Below are positions 12,552 to 24,350 of a DNA stretch of 64,000 nucleotides, piece by piece. A program made the translations under genes and the position numbers. Below the pieces are notes generated by a model that was not told where the DNA came from, made no database searches, and was given only the letters and a program-made list of their open reading frames with translations. Each line of letters opens with the position of its first letter. Position 1 is the stretch's first letter. Where the stretch lies: contig CM034140.1 of assembly GCA_019914995.1 (NCBI GenBank), positions 6,262,001 to 6,326,000 of the forward strand, written 5' to 3'. The DNA is from Acanthochlamys bracteata. Taxonomy: Eukaryota; Streptophyta; Magnoliopsida; Pandanales; Velloziaceae.

Positions 12552-14983
12552 TGTAATGCAAGTGTTAGCAACGAAACATGACAAGCTGGAAAAACAAACT
12601 ACAGCAAGGCAATAACTATTCGCAATTTCCGTAACCTTGCAACGAGTAATTGAAGTTACGACATAATACTTCTTAGATAGAAAACTATTGCACAGATAAA
12701 AATTTAATCTCTACAGTTTAATGAAACTAGTTTACCAAAAAAAAGTTGTGAGACCAAGATAGAAAAAAAAACCCAACAAACGCAAAGGAGAAACCTCTAC
12801 CAGATCAGGTCATTTTCTTTAGAATCGTCTGATGATAGGCCAGAATTCTTGCATCTAACATATACTCTAACAGGCACGAGCTGCAGTAGCAAAGATAAAA
12901 CATGTGGATAATTAGATAAGAACACGATTTGAACTTTGGCATGGTCTGTGCAAGCTGCATCAAGCACTCGCATAGATACAGAAAGCATAGACTATATTAG
13001 AAAAGAACAATTACCTTGGAGCTATGTCTGAAATCACGTTTAGGCAGAAAATCCGAAGGTAACTTGGAGGTGCAAGGACTTCTTATTAGAAGAAACAACT
13101 TCGAAGGACCTGAAAAGATTACAAGCATATTTCAGCATCAGCAGATTCATTTACACATCGTAGAACTATTATAAAATGTCTTCTGAATCCATAAACCTGC
13201 ACTTGAAAAACTTCCTGACGTGCTTGACAAAAGAGCTCGAATAGCCTGGCAAACCATGAAAGTTCTCAATAGAAATCCTTTAAATTCTCAAGAAGGATAT
13301 GAAAATAAATATCAAATACCTTTCTAGAAATAGCTTCTGCGGGTTTACTGGTAGAGCAGTCAAGTGACGTTCCATAGTCTGCTCCATGTGGTATTGATAT
13401 CTCATAGACATGAGAAGGTCGTGTAGGGCTTGCACCAAGAACCAAAACAAAATCCTGGATCTGACAGTTAACATGGAGCACCTGTTGAAGAGCAGATAGC
13501 ACACTGGAAATTGAGTTCATTAGCTTCTCAAGCCTCTTGATGCCCTGTTTCACCTCTCTTTTTCTCATGTTATGCTTTCTCTGAAAAGAGGCTTTCAGCT
13601 CACTTGGCATTACAATCGGCACCTCCTGATGAAATTTTGAAATGAATTGACAGTATCCAGAAAAGTATCCAACAAATCACGCCAACTTAATACCTACCAA
13701 TTGCTTGTATTCATCCTTTAAGTTACTGAACTCATTTTCAAGGTGTTGCAAGATCCTGAAAAGAACAATTAGAAACTGAGGATTCTAGCTTATTTGGGTA
13801 TACAATCAAAAGGCTACAAAAACAGCTATATGCTTTCAATTCCAAATTAATTACTGTACTCGAATGATGAGTACTTAGGAGAAGATGGCCTTGACATAGT
13901 AAAGCAGTAGACTGTATATTAAGAACTATCATACTCACTTTCGGTTACCCCTATTTTCAAAAGATGAGAAGATAAAGATAGTAAACTTTGAATAATGGGT
14001 AAAGTTAGCATCATGTGATGTAAATGAAAAGTTACCTTTTACCATAATCCCCCTGTGTGGCATGTTTTAGTATCATGCATTTAGCCTAAAACTAAAGCTC
14101 TCAATGCTCTCTTTGCTTCATTCTATGGCTACCACATCATGTAAATGATAATTACCACTATTACCAGCAAGATATACTGTAGCACTATGCATTCGACCTA
14201 AAATTAAAGCTCTTTGGCATGCTATGGTTACCTTACTGGCCTCTAAGAGAAACATGTAGTAGCCTGCCTACAAATGATAAACACTTAAATTACCAATAAT
14301 TATCACTCCTATTCCCCATTTTTTATCTCTAAACCAATTCAGGTACCAAGAAACTGTCAATCTTTATCGGTAATTATAGGCTGCGAGTCATTGCTGGTAA
14401 AATCTTCATTTATCATAAAAGCTCTGACACAATCTTCATTCATATTCATACCCAAAGTTTTGTATGTTGGAAAGACCACAATTTAGAGAAGTAGAAGAAT
14501 GAAGAGGCGAAGAAGTTGATTGTGCTAATGTGCTTACGGTTTAATTGTGTTCAACAGTGAGAAGTCAAAGTTGAAATTCTGAAAGCTTCATTTCTCTAAA
14601 TTTAAAAACTAAGAATGAAACCAAATCTTTCATAAAGTTTCAGGAATTCATCATGAAGAACATTACTAACACCTACAGTTCAAAGCAATAAAATCATGCC
14701 ACTGAACATTAACAATAACAACAAAACGCAATAAAATCGAGGAACGACGAACACTGAATTTCACGCACGAAAGATAACAACATCGTTTTGAAGTGAACTG
14801 CTTTTCTTACGCAGGGATCTGGTTGTTGTTGTAGAGAACAAAGCCGATGATCTCCTTAACGATATGGAACACGTCGGCGGCGCTCAACCCTTCCGCCGCC
14901 GTCTCGACCTCCACCGCCACTTGCCGACCATTTCCTCTATGGGATCCATCGCCACCATCTCCACCGCTTGAGCTCGATCCCAT
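10839..14983 (-). CDS. COMET: p31comet / MAD2L1-binding protein homologue, complete
   Basis: p31comet is a HORMA-fold adaptor that delivers HORMA proteins (MAD2 at the spindle checkpoint, ASY1 in plant meiosis) to the AAA+ ATPase PCH2/TRIP13. Seven exons join in frame: 14811-14983, 13698-13755, 13320-13625, 13197-13245, 13015-13109, 12801-12880 and 10839-10899. They total 822 nt, giving 273 residues, close to the 274 of human p31comet. The order of features fits the family: VFHIVKEIIGFVLYNNNQIP near residue 40, a basic helix RKREVKQGIKRLEKL, the strand FVLVLGASPTRPSHVYEI, and the C-terminal IWFQCRHTIKG that matches the conserved IWFQ of animal p31comet. The ATG at 14983 is followed by a Ser/Gly-rich leader. 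The exon 6 donor is G|GTAGAG, so reading through it gives an immediate TAG. The last exon lies 1.9 kb away and restores IWFQ. No search was run. Confidence 0.87.
12150..12516. repeat. Repeat insertion in p31comet intron 6
   Basis: A block of more balanced composition sits inside the 1.9-kb last intron of the p31comet gene. Its right part repeats CGAGCTTGA/CTCAAGCTT words, a pattern typical of dispersed plant repeats. Its left part, read on the plus strand, encodes a very hydrophobic stretch (Leu/Val/Phe-rich, about 55 residues after YGYPTDYFSVF) that would form one or two membrane spans. It has no clear start, no splice context and no recognised family. It could be a captured gene fragment. 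Confidence 0.4.
12517..12553. repeat. (ATT)n microsatellite
   Basis: About eleven uninterrupted TAT/ATT trinucleotide units lie at the end of the repeat block in p31comet intron 6. Non-coding. Confidence 0.9.
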
Positions 14984-16680
14984 TGAGAAGAAGAAGAACG
15001 AACGATCTCGATCTAGACCCCGATTGACGGAGAAGTTTAAAATTTTCTTCGAAGGAAAACTTCTGAACTATAAGGAAGAGAGGAAATGTTACCGTTGTGA
15101 AGGGTTTCAATCCGTTTGCCGTTATCAGCACATTATTTATATAACAATAAATAAACAATTAAAAATTAACAGAATACTTTTTTAATTTTTTGTAAATATT
15201 TTTTTTCTGAATTAGAAAATGTTATGGCATTTGCCACATTGTTTGAATGGGTGTATGTTTGGCATTGCAGTTTCGAGTGATTCCATTTCATTTCAAAATT
15301 TTTAATTTTTTATAATATTTAAAATTATCTAAACTTAAAAAATATAATAAATGTATATTATATAATTTTTATATCTCAATGGAGCTTACTTCTTCATGAC
15401 TGCATCAAAGTTCAGAATAAAGGTTGCAATTACATTAAACAACATTCCAAAGACATACAACCAAAACTTCTGCACATTGATGTTCCTTGAAGTATGCATC
15501 TTGATAATGGCATGTAGAAGGTTATAGGGAGCGTTTTGAAAGTACTTTTAAAATAAAATTTTTCTAGAACAAATAGTATTTTTATTTTATTTAAAAATAA
15601 ATTCTATTTTTTAAACTAAAAAAATATTAAAAATAAGAAATAAAAAATATTTTATTACGTAAACTTTTTCTATATATTTTTTAATTTTTAAATATTTATA
15701 GAAATATATTTAAAAACGTAAAATTAAAAATTAAAAAATTATTTTTTATGAACGCTTTTCTAAATGCCTCCATAATATGTTTACTAAATTAGATATCGAT
15801 GGTCAACATTATAAAACTTAATACAATGCCTCTGTGTAAACCACTTGCAAAGCCACTTAGAGCGCGTTTGGGAGCACGTTTCAAACGCTACTTTTCAACT
15901 TTTCTCTATTTCATATTTTTTAATATATATTTTATAAGTATTTAAAAAATTTATTTAAAATTTTAGATAGTGTAGAAAAATTTTACGTAATGAGATCTTT
16001 TTATTGCATATTTTTATTATATTTTTAGAAATAAAAAAATAGAGTTCATTTTTCAAAAAGAATAAAAATACTTCTTATTTTAGAAAAGCTCTATTTTAGA
16101 AGTGCCATGACCTGGAAATACAGCAGCTAAAAACATGGCAATAGAATGAGCATTGCAAACTGGTAAAAACCAAAAGATCCACTTTTAGCAATCACAATTG
16201 TCATCACCTAACTGATAGGAGTTTGAAGGACACGATCAGAACTGCATTGCTGAGAATCATACAACAATAGGAGTATTAGAACCTTCTACGTCTTGCCATT
16301 TTACTGATTCCCACTGCATCAAAGTATCTACATTTATCTTGGTTCATGTAACGGCTAAAGAAAAACTAGTTTTCAATAACATACAACTGAAAATACAGAT
16401 ACTTGAGACTACTAACATCTACATCAGAAGGTAAACCAAAGAGGTATTCTCATTTACAGATTTACAAATCAATTTCAAGAATCAATGATGAGATTCACTT
16501 ACATAAATACATTTTCTGCCTTCACATACAGGCATTCTACCTGCTCAATGCGGTTTCTTTGTACTTCAGGATCCCAACAAAGTTCTACAAACAAATCAAA
16601 TTGGCAAGCAGTATGTCGATGTATGATGGTAAGAAAAGAATATAGAGCTTATATACATTGTCCGAATAGTTTATGAAGAA
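14984..16680. other. Intergenic region with MITE-like AT-rich insertions
   Basis: After the p31comet promoter no gene was seen. Two AT-rich blocks, 15525-15775 (ends near GGGAGCGTTTTGAAAG and AACGCTTTTCTAAATG) and 15860-16110 (start GAGCGCGTTTGGGAGCACG), look like short inverted-repeat elements related to others in the window (17855-18100, 23217-23455). The rest is unremarkable. Confidence 0.45.
15080..15135 (-). promoter_or_regulatory. MSA-like (AACGG) cluster upstream of p31comet
   Basis: On the minus strand, about 100-150 bases before the ATG at 14983, three ACGG words occur close together: ATAACGGCAA, AAACGGATT and CACAACGGTAAC. The last resembles the mitosis-specific activator element, whose core AACGG is bound by three-repeat MYB factors in G2/M-phase plant genes. 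p31comet acts in mitosis and meiosis, so the site makes sense, but short motifs also occur by chance. Confidence 0.35.
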
Positions 16681-16689
16681 CCATAATCA

Positions 16690-17330
16690 ATTTGTTCCTG
16701 CAGGAAGAAATGCAATTAGTTGCATACAGGCTTGCTTGTTGTGTCCCCACCCACAACATCCGTGAACACTTTTTCTTAATGCCTCTTCATCTGTGATGAA
16801 ATTCTTTCAGTGTGTTCTCTAAGTGTAGTCATTCGGTAACGCAACTCTATCATGAACCTCAGAAGGGAGCTGCCAGTTAGTGGATTGCCTACCGATGTAT
16901 AAATTCTGCATATGCCTGTCGAAGTGATTTGGTACTGCCTGCAGCCAAGGCATGTTCACAGGAAATTTCATTCGAATCGAATACTTGACAAGTACAAGTC
17001 CATTTTTGCAAGTCCACGATCTCATTCATGTTTCCATCCAAGACAAGAGATATATGATGATCAACAGGATGGCAATGTGCCTTACAAACTCCTCAAGTTG
17101 CTAGCAAAGTTGAGATTCACATTATGGAGTCATTGCAGTTTTAACCTCTTCTGCTTGCTGCCTACGATCATAAAACCATGACTGTAGCATACCTCTCAAA
17201 TGTTCAACCAACGATGCAACGAAAAGTTGTCTCGCATCTTTCAATATTGCATTGAGACATTCGACAATATTGGTAGGGTGATCATAATGCTATATTGTCT
17301 AACTTCAAAACAAGAACGAACTCATCTTTC
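16690..17330 (-). pseudogene. Decayed Mutator-like (MULE) transposase fragment with SWIM zinc finger
   Basis: Read on the minus strand from about 17290, the sequence encodes the end of a MuDR-type transposase: a TNIVECLNAILKDARQL stretch followed by LVEHLRGMLQSWFYDRRQQA, matching the usual '(A)ES(L/I)N…R.(L)P…L.E.(I)R..(L/M)..WF(Y)(E/D)RR' block. A SWIM finger follows in another frame at about 17003-16941 with the Cys-x-Cys…Cys-x-His arrangement intact (WTCTCQV…ISCEHALAA). The two parts are in different frames with stops between them, so this is a dead fragment. The catalytic DDE part upstream is not recognisable, and traces of the same protein may continue to about 17540. Confidence 0.7.
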
Positions 17331-19460
17331 AACTCCAACATTCTGTAAACATTGTTGATACTAAAATATTGACAACAAACATACTAATAGACATCCAAGG
17401 AAAAATCGTACTCTTTGTCTAGTTTATGGAAATCACACAATGTTATATTGCAATGTTTGCAGGCAAATTTAAGGTAGTACTTCAAGGACTCAAGAGACGG
17501 TTCAAATCAATCTTGACAATAAGAAAAAGCAAAACAAAAGAATCTTACTTTGCAATCAAATCGAAATAACACATCCCCTTAAACATTACATATATCAACA
17601 AGATAAAGGCCGCCAAAATTATTCCTGTCAAATTTTCAACATATCATAACTACAAAACCCCGAACTCGATTAATAAGATATTGACACTGCCCGATTTAAC
17701 CAATCTAACTAAAAATTCGCAAAAAGTTCTCAATAAAAAATTCAGAAAAGAAAACCAAAAGATGGAAAGACGTACCTGTCCTTTGAGCTTGAGATCAACA
17801 ATCGTTCTGGGAAGAAAAGACCGAAAAGTAACGACTTTGCCCTACAACTGTGAGGGGCTGTTTGGTTCAAACTTATCAGAAAAATAATTTTTAAATTTTA
17901 ATTTTATAGTTTTTAATATATATTTTATAAATATTTAAAAATTTTATTTAAAAAATTTAAAAAATTAAAAATATTCGAAATAGTGAGATCTTTTTATTAT
18001 ATATTTTTATTAATTTTTAGAAATAAAAAAATTATTTATAAAAAGAATAAAAATATCTTATATTTTAAAAAAATTTTATTTTCAAACCGTCCATCAGTTT
18101 GGCATTGCTTCTTTTTAAAAATTTATTTTTCAAAAATTTTTAAATAATATAATAATATTATATGAAAATTTTTGAAAAATTTAAAATATAAAAAATTATA
18201 TATTATAAACTTTTATTATTATTTATTATTATCTTTTAATATTAAAAACTTATTTTTAAAAATATTTTCTGTTCTAAAAAATATCTTCATAAATAATCTC
18301 AAACACTCTGATTTTTTTTCATAAGCTTGAACTGAATATTGAAGTTAAGGAAACAGCGACGCTACATTTTCGTTACATATGATTATTAATATATGCAAAA
18401 TCATTTATTTTCCGGAATTTTGAACATTTTAAGATAAAATAATTATAATAAAAAGTTTATCAAAATTTGAAGAACATAATAAATTATATGTATAAGTTTT
18501 TAGATATCTTCTTTTTTCAACTATTCTAAACATAAGTTAAGCTCACCCTCTCATCTAGTTAAGAATATTATATATCAAGCAAAAATGCAATTTGATTAAA
18601 CAACGGAGCTTCAGCTTTAAATTTTTCTAGTTTAACTTTGGTCTCGCTTAATAAAACTTTAAGTTCTTTCTTTAGCCAGTAATTTTGATTTTGTATCTAA
18701 ATTTTAAAATATAAAGTGAGACCAAGGATGCAACACACTTCGAATATATTTAGAAATGCTTATAAAATAATTTTTTTCTAAATAAAAAAATTTTAAATTT
18801 TTTTTAAAATGAGCTCTACTTGTTTGATTTTAAAAAAAAAATAAACATAAACAATAACAAAATCTTAAGAATATAATTTATTAAAAAATATAAAATATAA
18901 AATAAAATGAAAAGTTATTGAAAACACAATGCCAACGGTGCCTTAGAATTTCTCGTTATATACCTCTTTTTATATTTTTCTTTTCTGCACAGTATACACA
19001 ACCTTCAGAGTTCAGAGTAGTTGTGAAAATGAATTATGAATTTGAAAAAAATAATAATAACAATAAACATGCTCTACCCTTTTTTGTATGCATAGAATTT
19101 TCGCATTCATTGCCAATTTTTTGAGAGATCTCAAAAATCATGAGCACAAAAACCAAGTTCAAATAACAACCTAAATAAACTCAACAAAGAAAAAGATCAG
19201 TACTGCAAACCAACCCAACCGAGAGAAAAATAAAAAAAGAAAGAGAAAATTACAGCTGCCCTACTATATGATATCCTATATTGTGCTTACATTTTTGTGT
19301 ACCTTAGCAAGGAATTTGATACATGTTCTGGCTCATATCATCAATAACTGCACAACAATTTAATAAAAATAACAAAGCATGATAATCATGAATAATTCAT
19401 TCCCCTAGACAGACAAACATTCAAGTTCAGAAAGGTCGTCTTCTACAAATCAGGGTCTGA
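17331..19460. other. Intergenic region, AT-rich, several MITE-like blocks
   Basis: No gene was seen. The block 17855-18100 begins GGGGCTGTTTGGTTCAAAC and ends in TTTTCAAACCGTCC, an inverted-repeat pair around a very AT-rich interior. A second block, 18092-18310, begins GTTTGGCATTGCTTC. A third lies near 18750-18945. Part of the stretch closest to 19461 should be the 3' UTR of the DUF1295 gene, which ends at 19461 on the minus strand. Confidence 0.5.
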
Positions 19461-22400
19461 TCAACTTAGTCTGGCTTCATTCAGTAAACCACGGCTGTAG
19501 ATTGGGAACTCGAAGAGAAAGGCAACCTTGAAGCACGTAGGTAAGTTTCCATATATTAGAAGAGGCAATGGAACCATTGGACTACACGGACAAGCAAAGT
19601 ATTATGTCATTCTGGCTGCACCGTAAAAGATTTCCAAAATCAAACGCCCATCAAAAGGTGACTGACCTTGTTATCATTTTGTAATTACGGTACTCCTCTA
19701 TGCTACCAAACTTCTTATCAGCTGAGTCCTGTTTTCCAAAATAAATAAGACATGGAAGCAATAAATAATGAATTGGGAAAACATCAATATGAGAACTCAG
19801 GTATGTCGCTAACCTCAAGAAGTGGGACGCCGCTGACGAAAAGAAGCAAGAGAGTTAGAAACAGTGGTCCGAAAATACCAAGCCATTCAAGACCTTCTAG
19901 CACAGGTGTTGAAGCCACAAATATACCCCACCATAGGAGAATCTATGTGAATATTCAAGTCCACTGTCAAACATAAACAATAACAGAAAACCTAGATATG
20001 TGCGCTGCAACTCTAAATCCTCATTAATTTCACTTCTAAAGTTGTAGAAAATTCTCTCTTAGAAGGAATGCTACAACTCTCGACTTAAACTCTCATGTGA
20101 AAGTTTGGTCAAACAAATACTCAATCAGAAACTAATGGGAACAAAATATGGGCACGTATGTGCGCATGGACGACCTTCCAATCTATAAAAATAAACTAAT
20201 AGAGATAAGCGCCATGTTGAAAAGTGCCATGTTGAACGCCTTCATCCAGCAAAGCAATGAAACAGAGCCAGCAACTAAAATTTTGAAAATTGTCATAAGG
20301 TTAAGTAGTTAAAGAAGGAAAACTTCTAAAGAGAAGCTCTGTAGTCAAAGAATGAAAACCTCCAAAAAGAGTATGCTAGAAAGTAGGCAGGACATCCTAG
20401 TGCCACAAAAATCAGGAATTTTTATGCACCAGACCAGAAGTTGTGCAAACTACTACATCATGAGAAATACCATATTTTGCAAGAAATGGCCTGCAAACTT
20501 AAGGGAAGTGAAATTCATACCAATCTTATTTGTCAAAAGCTAATAGAGTACTGATTAAAGAATGCATGAATAATAGATAAGATCACTTATTAAAGAGGTT
20601 TACACTACTTAAAGAACTCACTTCGCCAAAGTAATTAGGATGACGAGAATATTTCCATAGTCCAACATTGCACCACTTTCCCTTGCTAGCTGAAGAGTTT
20701 TTAAAGGTCAGCTTCTGCTGATCAGCAGTTGCTTCAGTTAGTATGCCAACAAGCCACATTGTCCAACCAATAATATCTTGTGGTTGAAGCGAGGGATTTC
20801 TTTCACTAGAATTGACAATAGTTACTGGCAAACTTACTGTCCATACCCAGACAGCCTGAACGAAGACAAGGTTACACATCAACTTTGCTTTCATTCATTA
20901 AACGGAAGGCACGATTGAGTACAGGAATCTATATGCAACCTGTAAGAACCAAAAAACTGCTAATCTCCCAATGTTATCACGTCTTCCATCAAAACGATGG
21001 TCTTCACCCCACTGCAAAATCCTGATTCCAATGTAAAGAAGAATCTCTTAGAAGGGAAACCTAGCACAATCTGGTCTGAAAAAACTATATACAAAATCTG
21101 GAAAGCAAAGTTGATTTACATATCTAAGATAAAAAAGAAAAACATAGAGCAATGGTCATGGAAAATATCTCACCAAAAGGATAATAGAGACTCTAAGCCA
21201 ACAAGGATAATAGTAACACAGAAAAACATATTGCTACCTGTTACTCTAGCAAATATGCATCATGTTAAAATAATTAAAAGTCCACAATCACAGAAATGTG
21301 AGAGGAAATCTATAAGCAGAAATACATAAAGGTACAATATCTCAGAGAAAACATATAAAATTGTGAGAAGTCAAAAAACAATCTTAGCATCCCAGGCATA
21401 CCTCATTAAAAGGAAAAAACCTAAGCGAAGACCCCAAAGTACCACAAGTAATGTCAAAACAATCTGGCCAAAGAACATTGTTAGTATAAACTAGACAAAA
21501 GAATGGATTTAACATTACATCTCAAGTCTTGTAATGGTCAAGCAGAGCAGATTTAAAAAAAAATTAAGTCCAAAAAGGTCTTGAACTACATGTCAAACAT
21601 ATTTAAATTAGTAATTAAGAAGTAACATCAGCCATTTGACTGGTATGAGCACAAGCAATAGAATATGCTACATAAATATCTAATGGATGCTTTTCATACT
21701 GTCTAATGAACTAAGCTATAGTATGCATGAGGATGAAGATGAGACGATCTAGCATATTTTACTTGTTGAAAACTTATGTTTTCATGCGCTCCACTATGTA
21801 GCTACTTATAAAAAAATTGCAGTTCGTAATACCTTCAACATTCCAGACAAATGAAAAACATGATAACCCAAGCATCGAATATATTTTAGAAACAATGAAG
21901 TATACCACCTGTGACTTCAAGGATAAACTTAATATATGACTTTGGCTAAATCTACGATCAGTGTCAATTACGCAAAGTTCTTCAAATAGTATAAGCGAGA
22001 TAGATCATAAGCTAAAATTACAAGCGAACCACTCTCTCAGCTAATTCACATAAACTATAAACATGATTTGCTTTGTAAAATTCCACTGTTTATGCAAGTA
22101 ATAGTTCTGCATGAAGTAAGGAAGATGTCTTACTTGTCTGAAATTCCATGTACCTTTCACAGTGAGGGTCAAAATACTTAGCAAAACAAAGTTTGTAGTT
22201 CCTGAAACAAAAAAACCAATGTAAATGGTGTAAAGATTGGAAAAGGGCAAAGAAAAAGAGAGTTTATAGTATCAGTTAACATGTTAGGAATATCACTCTG
22301 AGACGTTTGGCATCTTTCTACTTTCTGTACATAATTCTTGAGAGGACAATTGAGAAAAGGTAAACCACATTATTAGATGTAAAACATTTCGTCCAGCATG

Positions 22401-22923
22401 TAGGCCAAAGTTAACATATTTTCAACTTAAGAAAAAAAAACTTAAATATAAAATTGGTTTCTTTTGTACCCTATGTAACTGATCTCGTCGCTTCTCATGC
22501 ACACTAAAACACTGATTTCTTTGGGTAATTACCAAAGATAATTAACTGAAATTATTTCCAGCAAGCAAAAGCTAAACCAATTCCTAGATCAATTACCATA
22601 ATAATAATAACATCGCACATTTCTATCTAAAATCACATCGCACGAGGAACTAGGCAGAATATGGAAAACTGACGATACCTGCAAAATCTGTCAACGTATC
22701 AAACCTGAAAGTTGCAGCAACGATGAAGAACGCCAACTGATATCCCATCTAAAAGAGGAAAAAATAAAAAAGAACCAAAAAAACATGAGAAATCAATTAA
22801 TCTCCAGAACTGGAAATTCTAACCAAAAACAAAAAAAAAAATCCAGAACTGAAATCAAATACTGATTATTACTGAGACGATTGCGGTGAGGGATAAGAAA
22901 TGGGAATCGAGCAATTTAGCCAT
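19461..22923 (-). CDS. DUF1295 integral membrane protein (steroid 5-alpha-reductase / ICMT-like), complete
   Basis: The protein belongs to the DUF1295 family, multi-pass membrane proteins related to 3-oxo-5-alpha-steroid 4-dehydrogenases and sterol reductases. The physiological substrate of the plant members is not established. Nine exons join in phase: 22873-22923, 22679-22748, 22134-22201, 21402-21463, 20940-21021, 20622-20855, 19814-19942, 19667-19728 and 19461-19581, giving 879 nt or 292 residues. Hallmarks are the start [57 protein letters not shown] (the reductase-type cofactor-binding motif), [16 protein letters not shown], and a C-terminal YGNLPTC…FEFPIYSRG. The long hydrophobic stretches imply six or more membrane spans, probably in the ER. 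The 85-bp last intron (19582-19666) starts with GTCAGT. Reading through it would stop the protein early, so the splice is needed. Confidence 0.92.
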
Positions 22924-24350
22924 TCTGTTTCCTCCTTCGAGCTCTTATGCTTTCGAACTACAGGCGTCAAATAACAGTAGTGTTTTTCAATTTGAGATGT
23001 TTGTGGCTTCAAACTGTACAACAAGGCCTTTCTTCATGCAAACAAAAATTAAAAAGAAAAAGAAAAAAAAGAAAGAACAAGCAAAAGTAAGAAGAATCTG
23101 ATCTTAAATTAAGTACGTACAAATTACTTAAAATATGTATTATTAACTTTCAGAGTTTTAAAACCATTATCTGATGTGCTTAGAATGACTGAATTGAAAA
23201 CGCAAGTTTAGTGGCGTATAAGAATACTTTTTGAAATAGAATGTTTTTAAAATAAAAAATATATTTATTTTCTTAAATAAATTTCATTATTTATTTATTT
23301 TAAAAATTAATATATATAAATTTATTGTATAAAATCTTTTTATATTTTTTAAATTTTTAAATAATTTTTTAAATATTTGTAAAATATATATTGAAAAATA
23401 TAAAATTAAAAATTAAAATTTTTTTTTTTTTAAGGTAAGTCAAATAGCCACTTAATTAGAATTGAAAAGTGAGTTTGTAAAACACATACTTATCTTTTAT
23501 ATAAATTATTTTTAAATCACTTTCATAATAACTTAAATATATCATATTTATTTTTAAACTCCAAATTTATTTTTAAAAAGCGAGCTTAATGCTAAATAAA
23601 TGTGCCCAAAAATTAAATTTTATAGAACTAAATTCGATATAATAAATTAAAAATAAGTTCGATAAATGAATGATAAATTAAAATATCATAAATAAATTTA
23701 AATTTAAAATTTGATGGGAAAAAAAAAGTTTAATATAATTGAAACTAGTCCTTAACGTATTTGATCCTATTTTCCGTCTTTCAACCTTCCCGTATACAAC
23801 CTGCTTTTAGCTTCACGAAGATTGCATTCTTTTTATATCATTCCATCTGCAAAACGGTTACCAATTTGAGTGCGTTCTTCAGCCTTCCAATTCGCAACTA
23901 CTTCATAATTCTTCAGAAAATGATAAATTTCTGATCGGCGTCCCACTGAACCTCACCTACAGTTCAATTTGCAAATGAAGCTTTTCAGGGCATTTAATAT
24001 TCTCATATTAAGCCAGTTCCCTCATGAAATATTCCACTTTAACATTCTGACATTCGGAAAGAAAAGATCTTGGACGGAAGGTTAAACAGAGAAAAGGAAG
24101 GCTGCTATTGCACAAGGCAATAAGCTTCCCTACAGCATAAAAGTTATAAAGCCTAGCACTTGCATAGATATGATAAACTTCGTTAAAGTTGGATCTCTTT
24201 TCAACGAAGGCGCTGGAGATTACAAGGAGTACACACAATACAAGTGAAATAAAACCACTGTACAAATGCTGCAGCTGTCGCAGGCATGTATAAATGTACT
24301 TCTAAATTCTAAAAATAGATATCTTCACTTGTGGTAAGCAAGAAGTCCAG
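22924..24350. other. Intergenic region between DUF1295 gene and SCC3
   Basis: It holds the promoter of the DUF1295 gene (just right of 22923), an AT-rich MITE-like block at about 23217-23455, and the 3' UTR of SCC3 (left of 24351). An 85-residue open frame at 24008-24265 on the minus strand begins with a hydrophobic signal-like stretch but falls in the expected SCC3 3' UTR and matches nothing I know, so it is not called. Confidence 0.55.

Noticed and set aside
12797..12988. Stop codon directly after DLIW as the end of p31comet
   Set aside because: The TAG is part of the splice donor GTAGAG. An exon at 10839-10899 continues in phase with FQCRHTIKG, which the family requires.
24008..24265. 85-codon minus-strand frame with a signal-peptide-like start
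   Set aside because: It lies in the expected SCC3 3' UTR and has no homology that I recognise.
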